A DNA stretch of 64,000 nucleotides from Sporosarcina sp. HYO08. GTDB lineage: Bacteria > Bacillota > Bacilli > Bacillales_A > Planococcaceae. The notes beneath the pieces are model-generated. The model made no database searches and had not been told where the DNA came from. It saw only the letters and a program-made list of their open reading frames with translations. The first letter of the stretch is position 1. Each line of letters starts with the position of its first letter. The stretch spans positions 310,001 to 374,000 of the forward strand of contig NZ_LPUT01000023.1 in NCBI RefSeq assembly GCF_001563475.1. Direction: 5' to 3'. The position numbers and the translations under genes were made by a program. Of the stretch, positions 36,206 to 44,285 are shown in pieces.

Positions 36206-36667
36206 TCAATTAAAAGTGTTTTCAACTAACATGATTAATCTATCCGTTTGTTCTGGTGAAACAGTATAAATGGTGTTGGCATCTTTCGTTTTCATAAATG
36301 TGCTTCTTTGTCCTTTTTCCCCTATCCATAAATAAAACCTTAACTGTTCATTGTTATCATAAATGACATCCATATAAAATTCAGGATCAGTCATATTAAC
36401 TATGCCGTCTTCCTTTATTACGCTTGAAAAGATGTCTTGAAAGGCATTTAAAGTTTGCTGATCATCAAAATTAACTTTATTGAAACCATTCAGACTCGAA
36501 AAACTAATGCCAATAAAATTATTGTTTATTGAAAGTTGATTACTGTTTTCCGGTTCAGGCGATGAATTAACAGTTTTTTCGGTAGAGATGTTTTCTTTTG
36601 GCTGACAACCGAAAAGTAGCAAAGATACAAATGCTAGGGATAATGCCCTGAAGATGGCTTTTTTCAA
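36206..36667 (-). CDS. Hypothetical lipoprotein
   Basis: 153 residues: TTG start behind GGGAGG, hydrophobic leader and lipobox LLLFGC (cysteine at 21), then a low-complexity linker rich in N, S, E and P and a small folded domain with alternating strands (FYMDVIYDNNEQLRFYLWIG). Family not recognised; it resembles the many small Bacillus lipoproteins of unknown role. It sits in the repeat-rich accessory patch. Confidence 0.7.
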   Translation of the reverse strand: MKKAIFRALSLAFVSLLLFGCQPKENISTEKTVNSSPEPENSNQLSINNNFIGISFSSLNGFNKVNFDDQQTLNAFQDIFSSVIKEDGIVNMTDPEFYMDVIYDNNEQLRFYLWIGEKGQRSTFMKTKDANTIYTVSPEQTDRLIMLVENTFN

Positions 36668-36705
36668 ATCCTATTACCTCCCAACAAAAAACTGTTAAAG
36701 TTCAT

Positions 36706-36784
36706 TTTGGTTTTCCTTGCTTCGCGGCTTGTACGATGCCCTAGTGCAGAGCCTTATTGAAGTAATGTGATAACAGTCACTCAT
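36706..36784. repeat. Palindromic ~85-bp repeat, copy B (left end diverged)
   Basis: Core TTGTACGATGCCCTAGTGCA matches copy C almost exactly, and the right end AACAGTCACTCA is kept; the left terminal arm has decayed. Confidence 0.6.
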
Positions 36785-36812
36785 AAATCAAATACAAATG
36801 GGGTATATTTCC

Positions 36813-37313
36813 CTATATTTCTTTCGCTTCAAACAGGACTTGTTTATATAGACTTTTTGAAAGAAATATTCCATTAGCAATCAATTCATCCAAAAGGGGT
36901 TGTATCCTTTCTACCTTTCCTTTTTTCTTGGCGAGTAGTAGAATACCAACAGTCCCGATCGGTCGAAGTAAAAAGGTTTTGGCGAAAGATCTTGCAGCTT
37001 GTTCATCCAGGAGAACATTTTGCAGGCCAAGTTCCTTAGCACCCACAATTGTCTCCAATTCTCCCTCATGCAATTTCCCATACAAGGTGTCAACGAGCTG
37101 TTTGTTTTTTATCTGCACTAGACTGAAGCTGCCCTCCTCGATCAAGCCCTTTAACTCTTCTTTGCCATATTTCCGATTCGATCTTCCGTTTACAATTTCA
37201 TTATATACAGCTTCCGGTACATAAACTTCGTCAAACAGTTCGTTCAATAAAGAAAGCTTTCCTATCATTGACAAACCAATTACCGGTGTCGAGTTTGTGA
37301 TGATTTTTCTCAT
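36813..37313 (-). CDS. DUF3368 PIN-like toxin
   Basis: 166 residues of the DUF3368 family, PIN-fold nuclease relatives found as toxins. Recognisable blocks: IITNSTPVIGLSMIGKLSLL, VPEAVYNEIV, the acidic LHEGELETI and LLDEQAARSFA. The first acidic position of canonical PIN domains is N/S here, as is common in DUF3368. It overlaps the UPF0175 antitoxin gene by 4 nt (ATGA), the standard arrangement of this pair. Confidence 0.84.
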   Translation of the reverse strand: MRKIITNSTPVIGLSMIGKLSLLNELFDEVYVPEAVYNEIVNGRSNRKYGKEELKGLIEEGSFSLVQIKNKQLVDTLYGKLHEGELETIVGAKELGLQNVLLDEQAARSFAKTFLLRPIGTVGILLLAKKKGKVERIQPLLDELIANGIFLSKSLYKQVLFEAKEI

Positions 37314-37603
37314 ATCATCTCATCATCGGAAGATAAAATCTCCTGAATGGCTCGGTGATCGTCTTCCAGATGTTCTTGAGTGTACTCCAACCAAGGAATA
37401 TTCTTGGATTGCAAAAGGTCAATAAAGTCTACAAGGGAACTATCGGCTAACTCCGCAGCCCTTGCCAAAGTAACCTGTTTCTCAATAAACATTCCAATTG
37501 CCAAAGATTGTTTTACCTTTGCATCAATACTCTCACCCGAGGCATGATTGATAAACGGTAAAAAAGATTTTGGCAAGTTTACCTGAAAATATTCCATAGC
37601 CAT
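37310..37603 (-). CDS. UPF0175 antitoxin
   Basis: 97 residues from the ATG at 37603 (MAMEYFQV), chosen because AAGGGG lies 8 nt upstream; the frame is open to 37717 without another such site. The UPF0175 pattern is clear: VKQSLAIGMFIEKQVTLARAAELADSSLVDFIDLLQSKNIP, a helix-turn-helix-like region thought to bind the operon promoter, followed by an acidic C-terminus likely to contact the toxin. Confidence 0.82.
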   Translation of the reverse strand: MAMEYFQVNLPKSFLPFINHASGESIDAKVKQSLAIGMFIEKQVTLARAAELADSSLVDFIDLLQSKNIPWLEYTQEHLEDDHRAIQEILSSDDEMI

Positions 37604-37834
37604 CTTCGCCACCCCTTCTTCCTTTTTCTCCATAATCGTATCTTGCTTTCTTATTATTTTACCATCGCTGTTCACAAATATGAAATTTCGGAAATAACTA
37701 ATCATACAATTACTCACGCGTTATAATACTAAGATATGCATATGATTAGATCGCTTCACAATATAAAAAATTACTTTTTAATTTGTTGAGGTTGCTCCAA
37801 AAGGGGTCATATTGATATAAATGGAGGGGCTACG

Positions 37835-39043
37835 CTGAAAAATCATTCGTTTAGGTATCTTGTGATCGGACAAAGCCTAGCCAATGCGGGGGATGTGTTT
37901 TATATCGTTGCGCTCATATCGATCGTTTACGATATGACAGGATCCACATTTTTTGTGTCCCTAGTGCCTTTAATCCATACATTTTCAACTTTTCTCAGCG
38001 GTTTGATCGCACCTTTGATCATTGATAAATATAAATTGAAAAATATTCTTCTGTACTCACAGTTTTCTAAAATGATCCTTCTTTTCCTATTGGCAATATA
38101 TTCCTTAACTTTTGTATCCCTCTACTCAATCGCTATTCTTTTTATATTAGTTGGTTGTATATCTTTTCTAGATGGATGGGCATCTCCTGCCAGAAATTCT
38201 ATGATCCCTAGATTAGTGCCTACTGATAACTTGATTAAAGCGAACAGCCTCGTTTCGCTATCCGACCAATCGATTCGTTTAGCCGGATGGTCTTTAGGAG
38301 GGATTCTTCTTGCCTTGCTTCATCCCAACGGATTGTTTTGGATTACGTTTAGTTTGTTTATTTTATCAACTGGGTTAATGAGTCTGCTTGTTGATCCCAA
38401 ACAAAAGGACACAGTGCCTCGAGAAAAAACTTCTATTAAGCAGGCATTGTTTGAAGGTTGGCAAATTATTTTTAAAAATCGGGCCTTGCGTACGATTCAT
38501 TTACTTATTATTTTCGAAGCGATCGCAAACACAGTTTGGCTATCTGCGATTTTATATGTTTTTATTCAAGAGCGGCTAAAGGTCGGAGTGCAGTGGTGGG
38601 GATATATCAACACTTCACTTTTTGTCGGAATTCTGCTTGCCGGCATAATTGGCTACAAGTCCGCATTTTTGAAAGAACGCCTCGTTCCGACTGTCATTGT
38701 TAGCAGTTTTTTCGTCTTTTTAACGACTTTATTTTTCGGATTCAATGTATTCCCGTGGCTCGCGCTATTGTTAATCGGTTTCAACGGACTATTCGATCAG
38801 CTAAAAGGCATTTTTTTACAAAGTATTGTGCAGTCGTCTCTGGATGATCATTTGCTGCCAAAAGTTTACACTGCCCAAAGCGCCTTAATCACCATTTGCT
38901 TCGGACTTTCAACAGCTTTGGTTGGTATCGTTTCCGATTTGTTTAATGTCGTGTACACTTTTATAGGCGCGTCTGTTTTCTTAATCATTTCGTTTGTGAT
39001 CGTTATTAATATGAAAGATACTTTACAAATGAAACACGAGTGA
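37835..39043 (+). CDS. MFS transporter, probably CTG-initiated
   Basis: About 402 residues, 12 membrane helices, MFS fold with typical N-terminus FRYLVIGQSLANAGDVFYIVAL. The first standard start is GTG at 37862, which lies within the first helix and has no ribosome binding site. A CTG at 37835 (then KNHSFRYLV) has GGAGGGG 7 nt upstream and restores a normal N-terminus; an out-of-frame ATG there yields only five codons. The stop TGA lies inside the left arm of repeat copy C. Substrate unknown. Confidence 0.78.
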   Translation: MKNHSFRYLVIGQSLANAGDVFYIVALISIVYDMTGSTFFVSLVPLIHTFSTFLSGLIAPLIIDKYKLKNILLYSQFSKMILLFLLAIYSLTFVSLYSIAILFILVGCISFLDGWASPARNSMIPRLVPTDNLIKANSLVSLSDQSIRLAGWSLGGILLALLHPNGLFWITFSLFILSTGLMSLLVDPKQKDTVPREKTSIKQALFEGWQIIFKNRALRTIHLLIIFEAIANTVWLSAILYVFIQERLKVGVQWWGYINTSLFVGILLAGIIGYKSAFLKERLVPTVIVSSFFVFLTTLFFGFNVFPWLALLLIGFNGLFDQLKGIFLQSIVQSSLDDHLLPKVYTAQSALITICFGLSTALVGIVSDLFNVVYTFIGASVFLIISFVIVINMKDTLQMKHE

Positions 39044-39125
39044 CTGTCACCGATGTCCTTTTTTCATAGTTTGTACGATGCCCTAGTACAAAAATTAAGA
39101 GAAGTGTTATGGTGATCGTCACTCG
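39037..39125. repeat. Palindromic ~85-bp repeat, copy C
   Basis: Best-preserved copy: CGAGTGACTGTCACC on the left and GGTGATCGTCACTCG on the right form inverted ends; the inner TTGTACGAT-gcc-CTAGTACAA is a second palindrome. It provides the MFS stop codon and may act as that gene's terminator. Confidence 0.75.
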
Positions 39126-39136
39126 TGGACTTTCAA

Positions 39137-39640
39137 TTACAATTTTTTCAAAATCTCCCGAATAAACGCCGGTTCGTCTTTCGGCGTTCGGGAAGTAATA
39201 AGGTTTCCGTCTACAACGACTTCTTCATCAAAATACTCCGCACCTGCATTTTTGACATCATCGCGAATGCCGATATAGCATGTTGACTTCTTCCCTTTTA
39301 GAATGTCAGCGCTAATCATCACTTGAGGCCCGTGGCAAATACCCGCGATCACTTTTTCCTGTGCATGTGCTTCCTTCACAAATTCGACGACTTGCGGATT
39401 CACTCGAAGTGCTTCCGGCGCAGATCCTCCTGGAATAATAACTGCAGCAAATTCAGAAGCATCCACTTCATCGATTGAAACATCAGCTGTATACGATGCG
39501 CCTTTTTTCCCTTTTAGTTCGACTCCCTTTTCAAGTCCTACAATTACCGCCTCGTGACCGGCTTCTTTCACCGCTTCATACGGGTTCACCATTTCAGAGT
39601 CTTCATAGTTGTTGGCTAATAAAAAACAAACTTTTGCCAA
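39137..39640 (-). CDS. DJ-1/PfpI family protein (protease I/deglycase type)
   Basis: 167 residues. The nucleophile elbow AGICHGPQ (C102) and the conserved glutamate near residue 13 (NNYEDSE) identify the PfpI/YfkM general-stress group. Such proteins act as glyoxalases or deglycases on damaged proteins and nucleotides, with disputed protease activity. Monocistronic. Confidence 0.9.
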   Translation of the reverse strand: MAKVCFLLANNYEDSEMVNPYEAVKEAGHEAVIVGLEKGVELKGKKGASYTADVSIDEVDASEFAAVIIPGGSAPEALRVNPQVVEFVKEAHAQEKVIAGICHGPQVMISADILKGKKSTCYIGIRDDVKNAGAEYFDEEVVVDGNLITSRTPKDEPAFIREILKKL

Positions 39641-39714
39641 TACATTCCACTCCCTTATATTTTCATTCGGCTATTATTCTAGGTCACTTTCGGAATCCGT
39701 TCAAACAATAGGAT

Positions 39715-40617
39715 TTACTTTCCATACAAATCCTTTAGCGCAGTGTGCAGCGTCGGGAAATGAAATTTAAATCCGCTTTCCAGTAGCACCCCAGGAACAA
39801 CATGCTGTCCTTCCAATACTAGCGCACTTTTCTGACCGAGCGCCAGCTTCATCGCAAATGACGGAACAGGCATCCAATGCGGACGATGTAAGACCGCACC
39901 AATTGTTTTGCCAAATTCTTTCATTTGTAGTGCTATCGGTGCAGTCACATTGACTGGGCCGCGTATGTTGTCATTTTCAATGACGAATGAAATCGCCTGG
40001 ATCACATCTTCCACATGTATCCAAGAGACCCACTGATCCCCTTCTCCGACAGTACCCCCGGCAAACAATTTGTACGGCAACACCATAAGTGGCAGTGCAC
40101 CACCTTCCTTACCAAGCACAACTCCGAATCTCATCAATACAGTACGCGTCCCATATGTTTCTACTTGCTTCGCTTTATTTTCCCAGTCAAAAACCGTCTT
40201 ACCGAGAAAATCATTTGCGACTTCAGTTGATGTTTCTGTGTAAACGGCTTGTTTCGAAGCTGGATAAATGCCAATTGCACTTGCATTGACAAAGACGGAA
40301 GGCTTATGAGGCAGTGCGTCAATGATTCGTAATAACTCGTCCGTCGCGGTCATCCGACTGTTATAAATTTGTTGCTGATGCTTTGCATCCCATCGTCCGT
40401 CATTAATTGAAACACCGGCTAAATTAATGAATACGTCAACATTTGTTAGTTCTTTTTCAGGAGAAGCCCCTTCGCAAAGCCATTGAACATACGTGATATT
40501 TCTTGATGATTGTTTGGCAAATCTTGTTAAGATCATAATGGTATGCCCCTCATTTACAAGGAACTTTGTCAATTTCTGTCCAATAAAACCCGAGCCACCC
40601 GCAATGACAATATTCAC
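39715..40617 (-). CDS. yfhF: TIGR01777-type nucleoside-diphosphate-sugar epimerase, YfhF-like
   Basis: 300 residues, extended SDR fold: NAD(P)-binding VIAGGSGFIGQKL at the start, INLAGVSINDGRW, the substrate segment VFVNASAIGIYP, and the C-terminal DUF1731-like HRPHWMPVPSFAMKLALG. Length and motifs match B. subtilis YfhF. GTG at 40617 is chosen (GGGG 7 nt upstream) over the longer frame to 40662. The reaction of this subgroup is not established. Confidence 0.87.
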   Translation of the reverse strand: MNIVIAGGSGFIGQKLTKFLVNEGHTIMILTRFAKQSSRNITYVQWLCEGASPEKELTNVDVFINLAGVSINDGRWDAKHQQQIYNSRMTATDELLRIIDALPHKPSVFVNASAIGIYPASKQAVYTETSTEVANDFLGKTVFDWENKAKQVETYGTRTVLMRFGVVLGKEGGALPLMVLPYKLFAGGTVGEGDQWVSWIHVEDVIQAISFVIENDNIRGPVNVTAPIALQMKEFGKTIGAVLHRPHWMPVPSFAMKLALGQKSALVLEGQHVVPGVLLESGFKFHFPTLHTALKDLYGK

Positions 40618-40763
40618 TCCATCACCCCGTTCGACTATTTTTGAAATAGCGCAGAAAAGCATTCACTTTGATTTTTATAGACATTTTTGCAACTACTAAG
40701 TCAATTATAGTCAATCAATAGTAAAAATGTTGAATTGCTAATTTTCTCCTTTTAAAATTTGAA

Positions 40764-40793
40764 GAACCCTGTCCAAAAACTAGGACAGGGTTC
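40764..40793 (-). terminator. Hairpin after yfkAB
   Basis: 11-bp perfect stem GAACCCTGTCC / GGACAGGGTTC, 35 nt beyond the yfkAB stop, with only a loose T-rich tail on the minus strand. Confidence 0.65.
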
Positions 40794-40827
40794 TCGGTGA
40801 GTCGCTTATAGTTGTGTTTGCCACCAT

Positions 40828-41964
40828 TTATTGTGCGCGAGACACATTCGCCTTTCTTTCCCGAAAATCCACATTCGGATAATAAGCATCTTTCACTAAC
40901 AAATTCGGGCCCAAGCATTTCACTGCTGGACAATGGCAGCCGATCGTCTGTGCGAGCGGCTGCTCTAGCCAACGATCCAACATGACCGGCAATGCCTCTG
41001 TCTGAATATTACCCATCGGCGGCGTATCACCGAAGTCCGTCACGATCACATCGCCCGTGAAAATATTAACGTTGAGTCGTGATCTGCCGTCCGGATCGTT
41101 GCGGACAGACACGTTGCGGCTATTGTACAATCGTTCCAACAACGCCAACTCTTCCTCATGATCGCTGCACGGATAGAACGGCAGCGTACCAAATAGCATC
41201 CATACATCTTCATTGCGAATGTCCAGCAAATGATGGATCGCTTTCCTCGTTTCTTTTAAAGAGAGCACTTCTAGATTTGAAGCAAAATTTACAGGATACA
41301 TCGGATGGATTTCATGCCTTGCGCATTTCATTTCCTCTACCACTTGACGATGAATATGCTCAAGATGCGGCAACGTCCGTTTATTCAACATCGTTTCCGC
41401 CGAAACCATTACACCCGCCTCAGAGAGCGCCCGACTGTTTTCAATCATCCGCTCGAACTGTGCGGCACGGCGCTCACGAGGAGGTTTGCGTTCCATGTTC
41501 GCAAACCCGCCATCGACGAAATCATCGATCGTCCCCCAGTTATGGGAAATATGTAACACGTCCAAATATGGAGCGATCATCATATAACGGTCCAATGGCA
41601 TGGTCAAATTGGAGTTCAATTGCGAACGAATCCCGCGTTCATGTGTATATTTCAATAAAGGCAGCACATATTGTTCCACGGACTTCTTGGAAAACATCGG
41701 TTCCCCACCTGTAATACTGAATGACCGTAAATGCGGAATTTCATCGAGGCGGGATATGAGCAAGTCGAGTGGAAGCGCATCCGGGTCTTTATGTTGCAAC
41801 ATATCTCCGACCGCACAATGTTCACAACGCATATTGCATAAATACGTTGTTGTAAACTCGATGCTCGACAACGTGTATTTCCCATGTGCTTCGATATCCA
41901 AATAAGCTTCCCACGGATCATAGGTCGGCGTTATTTGTTTCAGTGATTCTACCTTTTTTGTCAT
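40828..41964 (-). CDS. yfkAB: Radical SAM/CxCxxxxC protein YfkAB
   Basis: 378 residues. SAM-cluster cysteines C43-x3-C47-x2-C50 (CNMRCEHC) and a C-terminal cysteine motif CHCPAVKC that defines the YfkAB family and probably binds a second cluster. In B. subtilis the gene is yfkAB. No substrate known. Monocistronic, with hairpins on both sides. Confidence 0.9.
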   Translation of the reverse strand: MTKKVESLKQITPTYDPWEAYLDIEAHGKYTLSSIEFTTTYLCNMRCEHCAVGDMLQHKDPDALPLDLLISRLDEIPHLRSFSITGGEPMFSKKSVEQYVLPLLKYTHERGIRSQLNSNLTMPLDRYMMIAPYLDVLHISHNWGTIDDFVDGGFANMERKPPRERRAAQFERMIENSRALSEAGVMVSAETMLNKRTLPHLEHIHRQVVEEMKCARHEIHPMYPVNFASNLEVLSLKETRKAIHHLLDIRNEDVWMLFGTLPFYPCSDHEEELALLERLYNSRNVSVRNDPDGRSRLNVNIFTGDVIVTDFGDTPPMGNIQTEALPVMLDRWLEQPLAQTIGCHCPAVKCLGPNLLVKDAYYPNVDFRERKANVSRAQ

Positions 41965-42170
41965 TGTTTACGAACTCCCTCTAATTTACCTTTTACCAAT
42001 TTTTTCTTTATTACTTTAACACATTCTAACAATCTATAAACACTTTATAGCGGGTTCGCTGCTTGATGATATGCATTTTTTGGGGCGATTAGTAGGTCAG
42101 TAGTAAATATAGCACTAAAGAAGTAGGTGTCAACAAAAAGGAAGTCTCCGTAGCATTTATTTTGTAGCTT

Positions 42171-42217
42171 AAATAGATTGGCCTTGCCCTAAATGTAGGA
42201 CAGGGCCAATCTATTTT
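42171..42217. terminator. Terminator of the VOC gene
   Basis: AAATAGATTGGCC / GGCCAATCTATTTTT outer stem enclosing an inner GCCCT/AGGGC stem; T-runs on both strands. The 200-bp stretch 41965-42170 upstream shows no gene. Confidence 0.85.
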
Positions 42218-42224
42218 TGATGAG

Positions 42225-42611
42225 TTAGTTATTCTGAGCGATTTGAATAAGATTCCCGCATGTATCATCGAAAATCGCGATGGTCACTTTCCCCGCATCT
42301 GTCGGCTCCATTGTAAATTTCACACCGAGTGCCGATAAACGTTCGTACTCTTTGCGAATATCTGAAACACCAAACATCGTTGCTGGAATGCCATCCGCAT
42401 AAATTTTCTTTTGATAATCCTTAGCGGCTGGATGATTATTCGGTTCAAGCAAAAGCTCGGTACCTTCTTGATCGTTGGGGGAAACGAGCGTAATCCATCT
42501 AAATTCTCCCGCGGGAACGTCATGCTTTTTAACAAATCCTAGCTTTTCGGTATAAAATGCCAATGCTTTGTCTTGATCTTCTACAAATAAACTGGTGACA
42601 ATAATTTTCAT
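42225..42611 (-). CDS. VOC (glyoxalase-like) family protein
   Basis: 128 residues, single beta-alpha-beta-beta-beta pair typical of PhnB/glyoxalase-like proteins (SLFVEDQDKALAFYTEKLGF; FDDTCGNLIQIAQNN). No catalytic assignment is possible; related proteins include antibiotic-binding and lyase types. Between yfkAB and ypwA, same strand. Confidence 0.85.
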   Translation of the reverse strand: MKIIVTSLFVEDQDKALAFYTEKLGFVKKHDVPAGEFRWITLVSPNDQEGTELLLEPNNHPAAKDYQKKIYADGIPATMFGVSDIRKEYERLSALGVKFTMEPTDAGKVTIAIFDDTCGNLIQIAQNN

Positions 42612-42656
42612 ACTGTTTCGTCTCCTTCGACATATTTAGCAAAAATTGGCCGATCA

Positions 42657-44159
42657 TCAATTCAATGCATATAGCTTCGAATATTTTTCCTTTAAATAAT
42701 CCGACAAATACTTCGCATTTAACCCTTCACCCGTCGTGTCTTGAATAATTTCTAGCGGCTGTTTCATTTTGCCGTATTGGTGGACATGCTGTGTGAGCCA
42801 GTTCAAGATTGGCTTGAAGTCCCCTTTTTCACATAGATCATCGAAGCTTGGCAAGTCTTTGAGCATCGCGTTCTTCAACTGCGCTGCATACATATAGCCG
42901 AGCGCGTAGGACGGGAAGTAGCCGAACATACCGCCCGACCAGTGAACGTCTTGAAGCACACCTTCAGCATCATTAGATGGACGAATGCCTAAATACTCCT
43001 CGTATTTATCATTCCAAATTTGCGGCAAATCTTTTACTTGCTGGTCACCGTTGAATAGCCCTTTTTCGATTTCATAACGGATCATGACGTGAAGCGAATA
43101 CGTTAATTCATCGGCTTCGATTCGAATGAGCGACGGCTTCGATACGTTGATCGCGCGAAGATAGTCTTCTAGCGCAACGTCATCAAACTGCCCCGGTGAA
43201 TGTTCTTTCAACAGGTCGTAATTATGCGTCCAGAATTTTTCATTATGTCCAACGAAGTGCTCATAAAACAAAGATTGTGATTCATGAATACCCATAGAAG
43301 TGCCATCCGCAATCGGAAGTCCTTCTAGTTTCGAATCAATATTTTGCTCATACAATGCATGGCCGCATTCATGAATCGTGCCGAAAATCGCCGTGCGGAA
43401 ATCATTTTCATCATAGCGCGTTGTAATCCGCACATCCCCTAAATTAATCCCCATCGCAAATGGATGCACCGTCTCATCTAGACGCCCCGCTTCAAAATCA
43501 TAGCCGAGTTGTTTTAAAATCGCATGACTAAACGCTTCTTGGCGCTCTTTTGGAAAATGTTTAGATAAAAATGATGTGTCCGGTTGCTCGCCCGCTTCAC
43601 CGATTTTTTTGACGAGCGGAACAATTGTCTCTTTCAATTGCCCAAACACTTCGTCAATAATCGCTGTTGTAACGCCAGGCTCGTACTGGTCAAGCAGCGT
43701 ATTGTATGGATTGCCGTCTTTTTCGCCCCAATAGCCGATAAACTTTTTCGTCATTGCCACAAGCTTCTCAAGATAGGGCTGGAACATCGCAAAGTCTGAT
43801 TGATCTTTCGCTTCTTCCCAAATCGCTTCTGATTGCGAAGTCAAAACAACATATTCACGGTACTCCTCCGCAGGAATTTTCTTGCTGCGGTCGAATTCTT
43901 TTTGCACTTCTTCAACTGTTTTCGCCAACACTGGGTCAAGTGAATCTTTTCGGCCGCCAAGCTCTTCAAGATAACCAGCCATTTCATCCGAAACACTCAT
44001 CATAAATCGTTCGGTTGAAAGCGCGCCGATTGCCTCAGAACGAGCCGGAATTCCTTTTTTAGGCGCGCCCGTCCGCATATCCCAATACATGATTGAAATC
44101 GCTTCAGAATAAGCGCTCATTTTTTTCAATAAAGCTAAAAATTTCTCCTCAGTGGACAA
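42657..44159 (-). CDS. ypwA: Metallocarboxypeptidase, M32 family
   Basis: 500 residues, standard M32 length. Zinc motif HECGH in FGTIHECGHALYEQ (near 262-266) followed by the distal glutamate in GIHESQS; the family signature HPFAMGINLGDVRITTRYDE is present. Removes C-terminal residues from peptides. B. subtilis ypwA lies next to ypvA, as here. Confidence 0.94.
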   Translation of the reverse strand: MSTEEKFLALLKKMSAYSEAISIMYWDMRTGAPKKGIPARSEAIGALSTERFMMSVSDEMAGYLEELGGRKDSLDPVLAKTVEEVQKEFDRSKKIPAEEYREYVVLTSQSEAIWEEAKDQSDFAMFQPYLEKLVAMTKKFIGYWGEKDGNPYNTLLDQYEPGVTTAIIDEVFGQLKETIVPLVKKIGEAGEQPDTSFLSKHFPKERQEAFSHAILKQLGYDFEAGRLDETVHPFAMGINLGDVRITTRYDENDFRTAIFGTIHECGHALYEQNIDSKLEGLPIADGTSMGIHESQSLFYEHFVGHNEKFWTHNYDLLKEHSPGQFDDVALEDYLRAINVSKPSLIRIEADELTYSLHVMIRYEIEKGLFNGDQQVKDLPQIWNDKYEEYLGIRPSNDAEGVLQDVHWSGGMFGYFPSYALGYMYAAQLKNAMLKDLPSFDDLCEKGDFKPILNWLTQHVHQYGKMKQPLEIIQDTTGEGLNAKYLSDYLKEKYSKLYALN

Positions 44160-44246
44160 AACAATTCCCCCTTTTATATACAGTTGTATCGTACCATATC
44201 ATTCACAAGATATGGAAAAGGAGACAGAAATAACAATAGCTAACTA

Positions 44247-44284
44247 TAAAAAAGAGTGACACCGCTATGGGCATCACTCTTTTC
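44247..44284. terminator. Terminator after ypvA
   Basis: AAAAAGAGTGA / TCACTCTTTT stem with 14-nt loop, directly beyond the ypvA stop. Confidence 0.88.
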
Positions 44285-44285
44285 C

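Noticed and set aside
41079..41714. 211-codon plus-strand frame opposite yfkAB
   Set aside because: The minus strand encodes the clear radical SAM protein with cluster cysteines; the other frame has no family features.
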